A DNA stretch of 64,000 nt from contig CAZSQM010000009.1 in NCBI GenBank assembly GCA_964609025.1, positions 1 to 64,000 of the forward strand, in the 5' to 3' direction. Shown here piece by piece: positions 34,754 to 44,160 of this stretch (positions are counted from its first letter, which is position 1; each line of letters begins with the position of its first letter). The notes under the pieces were generated by a model. It was not told the DNA's origin, searched no databases, and saw nothing but the letters and a program-made list of their open reading frames with translations. Position numbers and translations under genes: made by a program. This DNA comes from SIG307 sp964609025. GTDB lineage: Bacteria; Bacillota; Clostridia; Lachnospirales; Lachnospiraceae.

Positions 34754-36682
34754 CTATACCGGCTTTACGCTCTCTAAGTCCGCAAGCCATGCTTTTGCCG
34801 ACGCGTCGCTCGGCATTCGCAAATCGCCCCTCGGCGAAACTGCCACGGAACCGACCTTCGGTCCGTCCGGCAGACAGGAACGCTTAAACTGCTGCGAGAA
34901 AAATCTCTTATAAAAACATTCCAGCCAATGATAAATCGTTTTTTCTTCATATACCCCCGCAAATGCGGATACTGCAAGCCGGTATACCTTGTGCGGTGCA
35001 AACCCGAAACGCAATACATAATAAAGGAAAAAATCATGCAGTTCATACGGTCCGACTAAGTCCTCTGTCTTCTGCGCGATTTCACCGTCCCCGGACGGCG
35101 GCAGAAGCTCGGGACTGACCGGCGTATCCAGAATATCACGAAGCACCGACGAAAGCGCCTCATTGTCCGTTTTGTCCGCAAAATAGGAAACCAGATACCG
35201 CACCAGAGTCTTCGGCACGGAAGCATTGACACCGTACATCGACATATGGTCGCCGTTATAGGTGGCCCAGCCCAGCGCCAGCTCCGACATATCGCCGGTT
35301 CCCACAACAAGTCCTCCGACTTTTCCCGCATAATCCATTAATACCTGGGTACGCTCCCTTGCCTGCGCATTCTCATAGGTCAGGTCATGCACCTCCTCCG
35401 CATGACCGATATCGTTAAAATGTCCCCGCACCGCCTCCGCAATCGGTATTTCCAAAACCGTAGTTCCAAGCTCCTTTGCTAAGGTCAGCGCATTCTGATA
35501 GGTGCGGTTTGTAGTGCCGAAGCACGGCATCGTAATCGTATAAATACCTTTTTTATCCAGACCCGCCAGTTCAAACGCCCGGCAGGCAACCAACAACGCA
35601 AGAGTCGAATCCAGACCGCCGGAAACGCCGACTACCGCACTCTTTAAGCCGGTATGCAGCAACCGTTTTTTCAAGCCCTCCGCCTGTATTCTTGTAATTT
35701 CGGAGCACCGTTTTTCCCGCTCGGAAAGATTCCCCGGCACAAACGGTGTCTGGTCAAAGGTGCGGGTCAGTTCACATTCGTGTAATCCGTTTTCCAGAGA
35801 AAAATATGTGACCCGGTATTCCCCGTTCGGCTTTCCCCCAAAGGTCATCATGCGGCGGCGCTCATTACAGATACGCTGCAAATCCAGCTCCGTCATGCAG
35901 AGTCCGGTCGTAAAACGCTCCGACTCTGCCAGCACGGTTCCGTTTTCCGCAATTACATTGTGTCCCGCATAAACCACATCCGTAGTAGATTCTCCCTCTC
36001 CCGCATCTGCGTAAATATAGGCCGCAAATAACCGCGCCGACTGGCTTTTCACCAAATCCCGGCGATAAATATCTTTTCCTGTTGTTTCATTGCTTGCGGA
36101 AAGGTTTACCAGTATCGTCGCCCCCGCAAGTGCATGGTGGCTGCTCGGCGGAATCGGCGTCCAAAGGTCTTCGCAAACCTCCGCCGCAATGCAGAAGCGC
36201 TCCTCCTCCCGGCAGACAAACAGCTGCTTTGTGCCAAACGGCACACTCTGACCGCACAAAACGATATCTGTGGCAAGGTCCGCACCCGATGCGTAATGTC
36301 TTCCCTCGTAAAACTCGGAATACGTCGGAATCGCAGTCTTCGGAACCACGCCGAGAATCCTTCCGTTTTGAAAGAATACGGCTGCATTATACAGCTTTGC
36401 ATTTACCGTAAGCGGCATGCCCACAACCGTTACCATATCGCTCCCGCGGCTTTTCTCCACAAGGCCCGCAAGCGCTTCTGCCGCATCATTTAACAGGGTA
36501 TCCTGTAAAAACAAATCACCGCAGGTATAGCCTGTCAGACACAGCTCGGGAAACACGATAAGCGCCGCCTGCTTTTTTTCTGCTTCTGCCATCAGCTCCT
36601 CTATCCGTGCCGCATTGTACTTTGGCTCCGCCACACGGATTACCGGCGTTGCTGCCGCCGCCTTTACAAAACCGTCTTTCAT
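34754..36682 (-). CDS. nadE: Glutamine-dependent NAD(+) synthase
   Basis: A 642-residue enzyme. The N-terminal nitrilase-type glutaminase domain has Glu in VFPELCLTGY, Lys in VVPKTAIPTY and Cys in AAEVCEDLW. The C-terminal synthetase domain has the P-loop SGGLDSTLAL and GTGDMSELALGW. It makes NAD from deamido-NAD with glutamine as nitrogen donor. The ATG at 36682 is behind AAAGGGG; the GTG five codons earlier is not favoured. Confidence 0.95.
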   Translation of the reverse strand: MKDGFVKAAAATPVIRVAEPKYNAARIEELMAEAEKKQAALIVFPELCLTGYTCGDLFLQDTLLNDAAEALAGLVEKSRGSDMVTVVGMPLTVNAKLYNAAVFFQNGRILGVVPKTAIPTYSEFYEGRHYASGADLATDIVLCGQSVPFGTKQLFVCREEERFCIAAEVCEDLWTPIPPSSHHALAGATILVNLSASNETTGKDIYRRDLVKSQSARLFAAYIYADAGEGESTTDVVYAGHNVIAENGTVLAESERFTTGLCMTELDLQRICNERRRMMTFGGKPNGEYRVTYFSLENGLHECELTRTFDQTPFVPGNLSEREKRCSEITRIQAEGLKKRLLHTGLKSAVVGVSGGLDSTLALLVACRAFELAGLDKKGIYTITMPCFGTTNRTYQNALTLAKELGTTVLEIPIAEAVRGHFNDIGHAEEVHDLTYENAQARERTQVLMDYAGKVGGLVVGTGDMSELALGWATYNGDHMSMYGVNASVPKTLVRYLVSYFADKTDNEALSSVLRDILDTPVSPELLPPSGDGEIAQKTEDLVGPYELHDFFLYYVLRFGFAPHKVYRLAVSAFAGVYEEKTIYHWLECFYKRFFSQQFKRSCLPDGPKVGSVAVSPRGDLRMPSDASAKAWLADLESVKPV

Positions 36683-36760
36683 AAAACCCCTTTCCACAGA
36701 CCTTGTCTGTCCTGTGTTCTATTTCATCCAACCGAAACATCTTCTATATAAACAAATATA

Positions 36761-36786
36761 ATGCCGCGCAGAAATCTGCGCGGCAT
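36761..36786 (-). terminator. Rho-independent terminator of the putative 6S RNA
   Basis: An 11-bp perfect stem (ATGCCGCGCAG and its complement) with a four-base loop, followed on the minus strand by TTATATTTG. It lies downstream of the putative 6S RNA and upstream of nadE. Confidence 0.75.
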
Positions 36787-37052
36787 ATCTCTCATTGGTG
36801 CCTTCCACTTATGCTCTTTTGTAACTATCCCGGAATGCCGTTTCCCGTATTTTGACTCCTAGCTAAAGCTAGGTGGGTAACCGCACACAGGCTTTTGCAG
36901 TCCACTCGGAGGAGGCATTGCAGCTACCTGTAAATATAGGAATCCCGTTTAAAGAAATGTAGGTTCAAAATAACAGGGAGTGTCGCACATCCTAGGATAG
37001 ATAACCTCTTATGTAAATCCAAACGAGGCTTACCGCCTTTGCTCTTTTGTAT
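36787..37052 (-). ncRNA. ssrS: Putative 6S RNA
   Basis: The 560-bp gap between nadE and carB has no ORF but has a strong promoter, a terminator and a conserved-looking structured RNA on the minus strand. Segments TTTTGAACCTACATTTC, AAACGGGATTCC and GCGGTTACCCACCTAGC-loop-GCTAGGAGTC match what I remember of clostridial 6S RNA. 6S RNA binds housekeeping RNA polymerase. Exact mature ends are not known; the most conserved part spans about 36835-37010. The identification rests on memory and context. Confidence 0.6.
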
Positions 37053-37058
37053 GGTTTT

Positions 37059-37087
37059 ATTATACCTCATTCCGGTCCAAAATACAA
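37059..37087 (-). promoter_or_regulatory. Promoter of the putative 6S RNA
   Basis: On the minus strand TTGTAT and TATAAT (37064-37059) are 17 bases apart. The predicted start is near 37052. There is no ribosome-binding site or ORF after it. Confidence 0.7.
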
Positions 37088-37193
37088 GTAAAAAGTATTT
37101 CTTTTTTTTGGCTTTTCGTCCTCCTTTGGATGCTTGCGGAACGCAGGTTGCATTTTTTTTAATTTCCCCCTTTTCATTTTTCAGATTCTGTTA

Positions 37194-37199
37194 TACAAT
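37194..37199 (+). promoter_or_regulatory. Probable carB -10 element
   Basis: TACAAT lies 44 bp before the carB start codon. The -35 is poor (TTTTCA at 17 bases). No PyrR-binding structure, attenuator or riboswitch was recognised in the short leader. Confidence 0.4.
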
Positions 37200-37243
37200 A
37201 TAGGGAAAAAGAAATTTAAGTACATCATTAGGAGGGCACGTAT

Positions 37244-40200
37244 ATGCCAAAGCGAACAGATATCCATAAAGTCCTCATCATCGGTTCCGGCCCGATTATT
37301 ATCGGTCAGGCCTGTGAATTCGACTACTCCGGTACGCAGGCTTGTAAAGCACTGAAAAAGCTCGGTTACGAGATTGTACTGGTCAATTCCAATCCCGCTA
37401 CTATCATGACAGACCCTGAAACCGCTGACGTTACCTACATTGAACCTTTAAATGTAGAACGCCTGGAACAGATTATCGCAAAAGAGCGTCCCGACGCACT
37501 GCTGCCGAACCTGGGCGGCCAGTCCGGCTTAAACCTTTGTGCCGAGCTTGCAAAGAACGGTATTTTGGATAAGTACCATGTGCAGGTTATCGGTGTTCAG
37601 GTAGACGCTATCGAACGCGGCGAAGACCGGATTGAATTCAAAAAATCTATGAACGCCATCGGCATCGAAATGGCACGCAGCGAAGTTGCTTACAGCGTAG
37701 AGGAAGCGCTTTCCATTGCCGATACCTTAGGATATCCTGTCGTACTCCGTCCGGCTTACACGATGGGCGGTGCAGGCGGCGGCCTCGTTTATAATAAAGA
37801 AGAGTTAAAAACGGTTTGTGCCAGAGGCTTACAGGCAAGCTTAGTCGGTCAGGTTCTCGTAGAGGAGTCCATTCTCGGCTGGGAAGAATTAGAGCTTGAA
37901 ATTGTCCGCGATGCCGAAGGCAACATGATTACCGTTTGCTTTATCGAAAACATCGACCCGTTAGGCATTCATACCGGCGACTCTTTCTGTTCCGCTCCGA
38001 TGCTTACCATTTCAAAGGAATGTCAGAAGCGTTTACAGGAGCAGGCTTATAAAATCGTTGAGTCCGTTCAGGTCATCGGCGGCACGAACGTACAGTTCGC
38101 CCACGACCCGGTATCGGACCGTATTATCGTAATTGAAATCAACCCAAGAACCTCCCGTTCCTCCGCACTTGCTTCCAAGGCTACCGGTTTCCCGATTGCT
38201 CTCGTTTCCGCAATGCTCGCAGCCGGTCTTACCTTAAAGGATATTCCGTGCGGCAAATACGGCACGCTTGACAAGTATGTGCCGGACGGCGACTACGTTG
38301 TAATTAAGTTTGCGCGCTGGGCCTTTGAAAAATTCAAGGGCGTAGAGGACAAGCTCGGCACCCAGATGCGGGCTGTCGGCGAGGTTATGAGTATCGGTAA
38401 GACCTACAAGGAGGCCTTCCAGAAAGCAATCCGCAGCCTTGAAACCGGACGCTACGGTCTCGGTCATGCAAAGGATTATGATACAAAGACGAAGGAACAG
38501 CTCCTTCAGATGCTGGTAACGCCGTCCAGCGACCGTCATTTTATTATGTACGAGGCATTAAGAAAGGGCGCTACCGTAGAAGAAATTTTCGAGCTTACCA
38601 AGGTAAAGACCTACTTCATTGAGCAGATGAAAGAGTTAGTAGAGGAAGAAGAAGCTCTCGCTGCACACAAGGGAAGCCTTCCGTCCGATGAAGCCCTGAT
38701 TTCCGCAAAGAAGAACGGTTTCTCCGATAAGTACCTCAGCCAGATTTTAGAGATTTCCGAGGATGCTATCCGCAACCGCCGTATTGCACTGGGCGTTGAG
38801 GAAGCATGGGAAGGCGTTCATGTCAGCGGCACACAGGACAGCGCTTACTACTATTCCACCTACAATGCACCGGACAAGAACCCGGTTAAGACCGACAAGC
38901 CGAAGATTATGATTCTCGGCGGCGGTCCGAACCGTATCGGTCAGGGTATCGAGTTCGACTACTGCTGCGTACATGCCGCTCTGGCATTAAAGAAGCTCGG
39001 CTTTGAAACGATTATTGTTAACTGTAATCCGGAAACCGTTTCCACCGACTACGATACCTCCGACAAACTCTATTTTGAGCCTTTGACTCTTGAAGATGTT
39101 TTAAGCATTTATAAAAAGGAACAGCCGTTAGGCGTTATCGCACAGTTCGGCGGACAGACTCCGTTAAACCTTGCTTCGGAGCTGGAAAAGAACGGTGTAA
39201 AGATTCTCGGCACCTCTCCTTCCGTAATTGATTTGGCAGAGGACCGCGATTTGTTCCGCGCAATGATGGAAAAGTTAAACATTCCGATGCCGGAATCCGG
39301 TATGGCTACTACGGTAGACGAAGCTCTGGAAATCGCAAAGGGCATCGGTTATCCGGTAATGGTTCGTCCGTCCTACGTTCTCGGCGGCCGCGGTATGGAA
39401 GTTGTGTATGACGACGAGAGCATGGTCGGCTACATGAACGCAGCCGTAGGCGTAACACCGGATCGTCCGATTCTGATTGACCGCTTCTTGAATCACGCAA
39501 TGGAATGCGAGGCAGATGCCATCAGTGACGGCACCCACGCTTTCGTTCCGGCGGTTATGGAACACATTGAGCTTGCCGGCGTTCACTCCGGCGACTCGGC
39601 ATGCATCATTCCTTCCGTACACATCAGTGAGGAAAATGTGCGCACGATTAAAGAATACACGAAGAAAATCGCAGAGGAAATGCACGTTAAGGGCTTAATG
39701 AACATGCAGTACGCCATCGAAAACGGCAAAGTATATGTTCTGGAAGCAAACCCGCGCGCTTCCCGTACCGTACCGCTGGTATCCAAGGTCTGCAACATCC
39801 GTATGGTACCGTTAGCAACAGATATTATTACCTCCGAAATTACCGGCCGTCCTTCTCCGGTGCCGGGCTTAAAGGAACAGGATATTCCGTACTACGGCGT
39901 AAAGGAAGCTGTCTTCCCGTTCAATATGTTCCCGGAGGTTGACCCGATTCTCGGACCGGAAATGCGTTCCACCGGCGAAGTGCTCGGCTTATCCACCTCC
40001 TACGGCGAAGCGTTCTACAAAGCGCAGGAGGCTACCCAGTCGAAGCTTCCGCTTAGCGGCACGGTTCTGATTTCCGTAAACCGTAAGGACAAGGCAGAGG
40101 CAGTGGAGGTTGCGAAACTCTTAGCCGACAGCGGTTTTAAGATTGTCGCTACCGGAAACACCTATGAGGTCATCCGCGAGGCAGGTATCGAAGCCGAGCT

Positions 40201-40468
40201 GGTAAAGAAGCTGTACGAAGGCCGTCCGAATGTGCTGGACCTTATCACCAACGGAAAGATTGACTTAATCATCAACTCTCCGGTCGGCAAGGACAGCGTA
40301 AACGACGACAGTTATCTGCGTAAGGCTGCCATCAAGGGCAAGATTCCGTATATGACTACCATCGCAGCTGCAAGAGCTACCGCCAAGGGCATCCGCTCCG
40401 TAAAGAAACACGGAAACAGCGAAATCAAGTCCTTACAGCAGCTCCACAGCGAGATTAAGGAAAAGTAA
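37244..40468 (+). CDS. carB: Carbamoyl-phosphate synthase large subunit
   Basis: A 1074-residue enzyme with two homologous ATP-grasp halves (GSGPIIIGQACEFDYSG near residue 15 and GGGPNRIGQGIEFDYC near residue 560) and a C-terminal MGS-like allosteric domain. It makes carbamoyl phosphate for pyrimidines and arginine from ammonia delivered by CarA. No carA is adjacent, which is unusual because the two are commonly cotranscribed. The ATG has AGGAGG upstream. Confidence 0.97.
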   Translation: MPKRTDIHKVLIIGSGPIIIGQACEFDYSGTQACKALKKLGYEIVLVNSNPATIMTDPETADVTYIEPLNVERLEQIIAKERPDALLPNLGGQSGLNLCAELAKNGILDKYHVQVIGVQVDAIERGEDRIEFKKSMNAIGIEMARSEVAYSVEEALSIADTLGYPVVLRPAYTMGGAGGGLVYNKEELKTVCARGLQASLVGQVLVEESILGWEELELEIVRDAEGNMITVCFIENIDPLGIHTGDSFCSAPMLTISKECQKRLQEQAYKIVESVQVIGGTNVQFAHDPVSDRIIVIEINPRTSRSSALASKATGFPIALVSAMLAAGLTLKDIPCGKYGTLDKYVPDGDYVVIKFARWAFEKFKGVEDKLGTQMRAVGEVMSIGKTYKEAFQKAIRSLETGRYGLGHAKDYDTKTKEQLLQMLVTPSSDRHFIMYEALRKGATVEEIFELTKVKTYFIEQMKELVEEEEALAAHKGSLPSDEALISAKKNGFSDKYLSQILEISEDAIRNRRIALGVEEAWEGVHVSGTQDSAYYYSTYNAPDKNPVKTDKPKIMILGGGPNRIGQGIEFDYCCVHAALALKKLGFETIIVNCNPETVSTDYDTSDKLYFEPLTLEDVLSIYKKEQPLGVIAQFGGQTPLNLASELEKNGVKILGTSPSVIDLAEDRDLFRAMMEKLNIPMPESGMATTVDEALEIAKGIGYPVMVRPSYVLGGRGMEVVYDDESMVGYMNAAVGVTPDRPILIDRFLNHAMECEADAISDGTHAFVPAVMEHIELAGVHSGDSACIIPSVHISEENVRTIKEYTKKIAEEMHVKGLMNMQYAIENGKVYVLEANPRASRTVPLVSKVCNIRMVPLATDIITSEITGRPSPVPGLKEQDIPYYGVKEAVFPFNMFPEVDPILGPEMRSTGEVLGLSTSYGEAFYKAQEATQSKLPLSGTVLISVNRKDKAEAVEVAKLLADSGFKIVATGNTYEVIREAGIEAELVKKLYEGRPNVLDLITNGKIDLIINSPVGKDSVNDDSYLRKAAIKGKIPYMTTIAAARATAKGIRSVKKHGNSEIKSLQQLHSEIKEK

Positions 40469-40482
40469 ATTAAGACATTTCA

Positions 40483-40513
40483 AAGGCCATCGCACCAAGT
40501 GTGGGATGGCCTT
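40483..40513 (+). terminator. Terminator after carB
   Basis: A nine-base stem AAGGCCATC/GATGGCCTT with a 13-base loop is followed by ATTTATA. It begins 15 bp after the carB stop. Confidence 0.7.
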
Positions 40514-40587
40514 ATTTATAGTGTACTTCTCGTTTTGGAGTTTCTGATTCAAAAACTCCGGCGGGAATACTTCCGTTCTCTCCTGTT

Positions 40588-40616
40588 ACGGATATAAGTC
40601 TTTCTAATTACTTCGG
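40588..40616. repeat. Partial copy of repeat R1 (one end only)
   Basis: GATATAAGTCTTTCTAATTA followed by CTTCGG matches one end of the 137-bp repeat R1, including the flanking GGATAT seen beside copy 1. The rest of the element is not found; downstream sequence to 40773 is unrelated and holds no gene. It may be a decayed copy. Confidence 0.55.
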
Positions 40617-40773
40617 GCTTTCTAAGCGATGGCCGGAAATACCGTCTGTCAAGCATGTTTCCATAGTGTCAACACCGAGAAACACAGGTGTTGCTTTCCT
40701 TCCCGGGTGGGTTGGAATACAATGAAGTTGCTGCAGCATGCAAAAAGTATTAAACAAGGAAAGGAAGATTTTT

Positions 40774-41604
40774 ATGGCAGAATTCGGAGAAAATTTAAAA
40801 AACGTAAGAGAACAAAAGGGATATACCCAACAAACTCTGGCAGACCATCTCTATGTAACAAGACAGGCAATATCACGTTGGGAAGGAGGTTCCCGCTATC
40901 CGGACCTGATGACCGCAAAGAAGATGGCACGGTTTTTGGAGGTTTCCTTAGACGATTTATTAACCGACGATGATATGAAACTCTACGCAGAGAAAAATGC
41001 GATTATAGAAAACCCTACCGCAAAAAGAGGTCAGATTATCTTACTGTCTCTGGCGTTTATGAGTTTGCTGTTTCTTAGCATCATACAATTGACGAGCTTC
41101 TGTTTTAAAGGCGGGAACGTCCTGGTATACAACAGCGAAACGCCGAAATATTTCCTGCTTACAATTCTTTTGGGCATCAGCATATTTTCTGCGCTTTTTG
41201 ACCGGTTGAATGCAAAAACGACTCTGATGATTTACAGCGGTTATTTCGGAATATCGCTTCTCATCGGAGGAATCAATGTGTTCTCCGTCAGCGGCGGTTT
41301 CATAACTCTCTATTTTGCAGGAACTATGGTACTGAATCTTTTATGCTTCATTCTCTGCATCCGCTTTTTTGCCGGAAAGCGAATCACCAGCCCTGTACCG
41401 CTCTATGTTACATGCGCCATCTACGGAACCCTGGGCATCATCATCTTCATTACCGGCCTTTTCTCCGGTGAACCGATGCACGATGTCTATCGGAACTATC
41501 TGACGGATTCTGCCTTTTCTCTACTGGCGAATCTGGTCATGCTGGCTTTACTGGTGGTAATGGCATACACGCTTCACAGGAAGCGCAAGCTGAGTGCGCA
41601 ATAA
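40774..41604 (+). CDS. XRE-family regulator with a membrane domain
   Basis: A 276-residue protein. Residues 1-65 are an HTH_3 DNA-binding domain (LKNVREQKGYTQQTLADHLYVTRQAISRWEGGSRYPDL, read in pieces). The rest has about six hydrophobic helices. Such HTH-plus-membrane proteins may respond to envelope signals. The ATG at 40774 is behind AAAGGAAG. It is monocistronic and closed by a terminator. Target genes are unknown. Confidence 0.85.
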   Translation: MAEFGENLKNVREQKGYTQQTLADHLYVTRQAISRWEGGSRYPDLMTAKKMARFLEVSLDDLLTDDDMKLYAEKNAIIENPTAKRGQIILLSLAFMSLLFLSIIQLTSFCFKGGNVLVYNSETPKYFLLTILLGISIFSALFDRLNAKTTLMIYSGYFGISLLIGGINVFSVSGGFITLYFAGTMVLNLLCFILCIRFFAGKRITSPVPLYVTCAIYGTLGIIIFITGLFSGEPMHDVYRNYLTDSAFSLLANLVMLALLVVMAYTLHRKRKLSAQ

Positions 41605-41617
41605 TGTCATACCAAAA

Positions 41618-41648
41618 CGGACGACACGATTTTGGAATGTGTCGTCCG
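41618..41648 (+). terminator. Terminator after the XRE gene
   Basis: A perfect ten-base stem CGGACGACAC/GTGTCGTCCG with an 11-base loop, followed by CTTTTTGATTTTTTT. Confidence 0.85.
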
Positions 41649-41668
41649 CTTTTTGATTTTTTTACTTC

Positions 41669-41887
41669 TTACTGCACGACTGTAATATCAATCACTTTCA
41701 CCATAAACAGGCACGGATTTTCTTCATCCCATACACAAGTAAACACCTCCAACGGATAGAACCCCTCTTTCTTATAGAATGCCCTTGTTCCGTTATAAGG
41801 CTCATATACTGCCGATTCGTCCAGCGTCTTGACCGTCAGGACCCTATATCCCTGCTTCTTGCAATAGTCCACGCAAGCTTCCATCAA
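41669..41887 (-). pseudogene. GNAT acetyltransferase, C-terminal fragment
   Basis: The 72 codons encode a GNAT tail (LTVKTLDESAVYEPYNGTRAFYKKEGFYPLEVF, shown in pieces), with the typical end CLFMVK. About half of a usual ~150-residue GNAT protein is missing at the 5' side. The frame breaks exactly where the transposase-like remnant begins on the other strand, so the rearrangement probably removed the start. Confidence 0.65.
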
Positions 41888-42482
41888 ACGATGACCACAT
41901 CCTCTCTGTCAAGGTGCTAAACCCGCTCGAATTCAAAAACCTGCCCACAGACAAACAGTTCGTTCTTGACTTAAAGGTAATGCTCAACGATAACCGCATC
42001 TTAAATTTCGAAGTGCAGGTCATTGATGAAAAGGACTGGCTGGAGCGCTCCTTAACTTACGCCTGTCGTACCTTTGATCAGTTACAAATTATGAATTATA
42101 TAGTGACAAATTTGTTCTTTCTGTGGTAAACTTAAACCAGATAGACAAAGCCACAGAGGAAGACCGCAAGTACGGCATTGACCACTGGGCCCGACTGTTT
42201 AAGGCTGATACCTGGGAGGCGATTAAGAAAATGGCACAAGAAAACGAATACATTTCCGGTGCTGCACAAACTATGTTTGAGTCCAGTCAGGACATTTCAA
42301 TCCGCACCTTCTGCGAAGGCGTAGAAGAAGCCCACCGACTCCGTCGTGGACTGGAAATACGGTTGGAACGGGCAGAGGCAGCGTTACAGGCAAAGAATGA
42401 TGTCATAGCCGAAAAAGATGAAGTACTTGCCAAAAAGGACGCAGAAATTGCCCGTCTCAAAGCACTTCTGGCAAGCAAGTAA
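41888..42482 (+). pseudogene. Rpn/PD-(D/E)XK transposase-family protein, internally deleted
   Basis: The first piece (41888-42095) reads DDHILSVKVLNPLEFKNL...VLDLKVMLNDNRILNFEVQV, matching the nuclease core of the Rpn/PDDEXK_2 family, including the D-x-n-E-V-Q catalytic strand. The second piece (42123-42482) matches the family's C-terminal region (DRKYGIDHWARLFKADTWEAIKKMAQ) followed by a coiled coil (AQAKNDVIAEKDEVLAKKDAEIA). The middle part and the N-terminus are missing, and the two pieces are separated by a stop. Members promote recombination; this copy is dead. Confidence 0.75.
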
Positions 42483-42690
42483 CATCCGCCCGCTGTGCGG
42501 GCCGGCAGATTCCAGCGCAAGAGTCTAAAGACTCATCGAATGGTTCGCCAACCGCAATTCATTTTCCCGCCAAACCCTAAAGAGCTTATTTTAATGGTTT
42601 TGCTTTACCGGCTCACCCGTGAACGGGTCAATATACTCCTTCCGTGACATTCACTTCGGATGTAATAAACTATTAATATCTACTTTGGAT

Positions 42691-42750
42691 AACCTCCTTT
42701 GGTTTTATGTGGTTGGCGAACCCACATAATCATACCACCGGAGGTTTTTT
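42691..42750 (+). terminator. Long-stem terminator after the Rpn remnant
   Basis: AACCTCC pairs with GGAGGTT and inner TGGT/ACCA and ATGTGG/CCACAT helices enclose a short loop; TTTTTTA follows. It would end plus-strand transcripts of the decayed gene. The stretch 42483-42690 holds no convincing gene. Confidence 0.65.
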
Positions 42751-42752
42751 AC

Positions 42753-42838
42753 TATATCATGAACTTCATTCATGATCTTTCACTGCGCTCGGATTTTACA
42801 AGCTTGCTTGTAAAATCCTCACTACGTCTTTATTATAC
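42753..42838. repeat. Repeat R2, copy A
   Basis: About 86 bp with two hairpins: ATCATGAA/TTCATGAT, then a perfect 13-bp stem GGATTTTACAAGC/GCTTGTAAAATCC, ending CTCACTACGTCTTTATTATA. A second copy in the same orientation lies at 55389-55474. It abuts the 3' end of the hemerythrin gene. No coding potential. Confidence 0.75.
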
Positions 42839-42842
42839 CATG

Positions 42843-43238
42843 CTACTTTCCTATCTGTGTATCAAGATTTAAAATATGCTCTACAAGCCAATCGGTCACA
42901 AACGATAACAGTTCCCCAAGCACAGCTTCCTGGTTATCCATCTGGTCTATTGCATCCAAATTGAACTTCTCCAACTCATCCATAAACGCCTGATGCTGTA
43001 CCTTCTGTGTAAAAATCTTCTTATACCGAATGGATTCCATATAGGCCTCTTCGTCCGCAAAGTGCTGTTTCGCATAATTCATCAATTTTCCCAGCAAGTC
43101 TCTGATATGATCATACTTATCCGGTACAAACTCGTCATGCAACAGTTCGTATATCTGATTGGCATACTCAAACAATTTTGCATGCTCATCGTCAATCAAT
43201 TGAATCCCCGTAAAATACTCTTTCTTCATCTCGTACAT
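42843..43238 (-). CDS. Bacteriohemerythrin
   Basis: A 131-residue protein with the hemerythrin iron ligands in order: IDDEH (His19), HFADEEAYM, HQAFMDEL and WLVEHILNLD. It forms a four-helix bundle with a di-iron site that binds O2, probably for oxygen detoxification or sensing in an anaerobe. The ATG has AAAGGAG upstream. The 3' end is followed at once by repeat R2. Confidence 0.92.
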   Translation of the reverse strand: MYEMKKEYFTGIQLIDDEHAKLFEYANQIYELLHDEFVPDKYDHIRDLLGKLMNYAKQHFADEEAYMESIRYKKIFTQKVQHQAFMDELEKFNLDAIDQMDNQEAVLGELLSFVTDWLVEHILNLDTQIGK

Positions 43239-43332
43239 ACTACGTTCTCCTTTCGATTGTCCTCTTTGGATAGAAACATGTTACATGCATATCTTATCAT
43301 AGTTTTGATGCGTTTTCTACTCCTCTTTTGCA

Positions 43333-44160
43333 CTATCTGCCGCGCGCTATCACATCTCCCATACGTACAGGAGTTTCTCCTTCCTCGTCCTGCCGTTTCA
43401 TCAACTCCTCATTTACCGTAAGACTGTCCTTTTGAAACAGCAGGATAATGGTTGAACCGCCGAATTCAAAGTAACCTTTTTCCTTTCCCGCCTGCACATA
43501 GGAACCCACTGATACTTTGTGATTCGATATTTTCCCGACCAGAAGTGCTCCCACTTCCATCTGGACCATCCTTCCGAACTGTTCCGTTTTCACCGCCTGG
43601 TATTCTCTGCTGTTTTGTACGAATACCGGGATTGTCCTCAGTGCAATCGGTCTGACGCAATGCAGCTTTCCCCGTATCCGCCTTGAATAAAGAACCGTTC
43701 CGTTTGCGGCATAACAGTACCTGTGATAATTTGCGGGCGTCAGCCGAAAAATAAGTGCCGTACCGTCCTCGAAATTTTCCGCCAGCTTACGATCCTTTAA
43801 TAAATCCTCCAAAGAATATTGTGTTTGCTTAAGATTCAAAACCACATCTTTTTTTATTTTTACAACGGATAAAAATCCGTCGCAGGGACTAATCAAATGT
43901 TTCGGGGCTAGCGCAGGAAGCTCCACGTTTCGCTTTCTGGTAAAAAAAGCATTGAAAGAGGAAAAGCCCCCTTGCGGAATGTCGATATCGCTCATATCGA
44001 TTTTATGTTTCCGGATATAGTAGGGCACCAGCCGTTTCGACGCCCCGGACGAAAGAAAGCATCCTACCGTCTTTGACACCTTCGGTTGTACTAACCCTTT
44101 TAATATTACCCGCCCCAAAGCCGTTCTGTATAAAAACCTCAGCATCAGCGAATCCTTCAT
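43333..44160 (-). CDS. psd: Phosphatidylserine decarboxylase proenzyme
   Basis: A 275-residue protein. The self-cleavage site is FGGST near residue 235 (family consensus LGST, here with Gly-Gly-Ser-Thr), and upstream landmarks are FNAFFTRKRN, SPCDGFLS and LTPANYHRYCY. Cleavage creates the pyruvoyl group used to convert phosphatidylserine to phosphatidylethanolamine. Its start overlaps the pssA stop (ATGA), so the two steps are coupled. Confidence 0.93.
   Translation of the reverse strand: MKDSLMLRFLYRTALGRVILKGLVQPKVSKTVGCFLSSGASKRLVPYYIRKHKIDMSDIDIPQGGFSSFNAFFTRKRNVELPALAPKHLISPCDGFLSVVKIKKDVVLNLKQTQYSLEDLLKDRKLAENFEDGTALIFRLTPANYHRYCYAANGTVLYSRRIRGKLHCVRPIALRTIPVFVQNSREYQAVKTEQFGRMVQMEVGALLVGKISNHKVSVGSYVQAGKEKGYFEFGGSTIILLFQKDSLTVNEELMKRQDEEGETPVRMGDVIARGR

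Noticed and set aside
42591..42650. 19-codon minus ORF (MSRKEYIDPFTGEPVK...)
   Set aside because: The peptide looks protein-like, but the ribosome-binding site is weak and the ORF lies in the decayed Rpn region; too uncertain to call.
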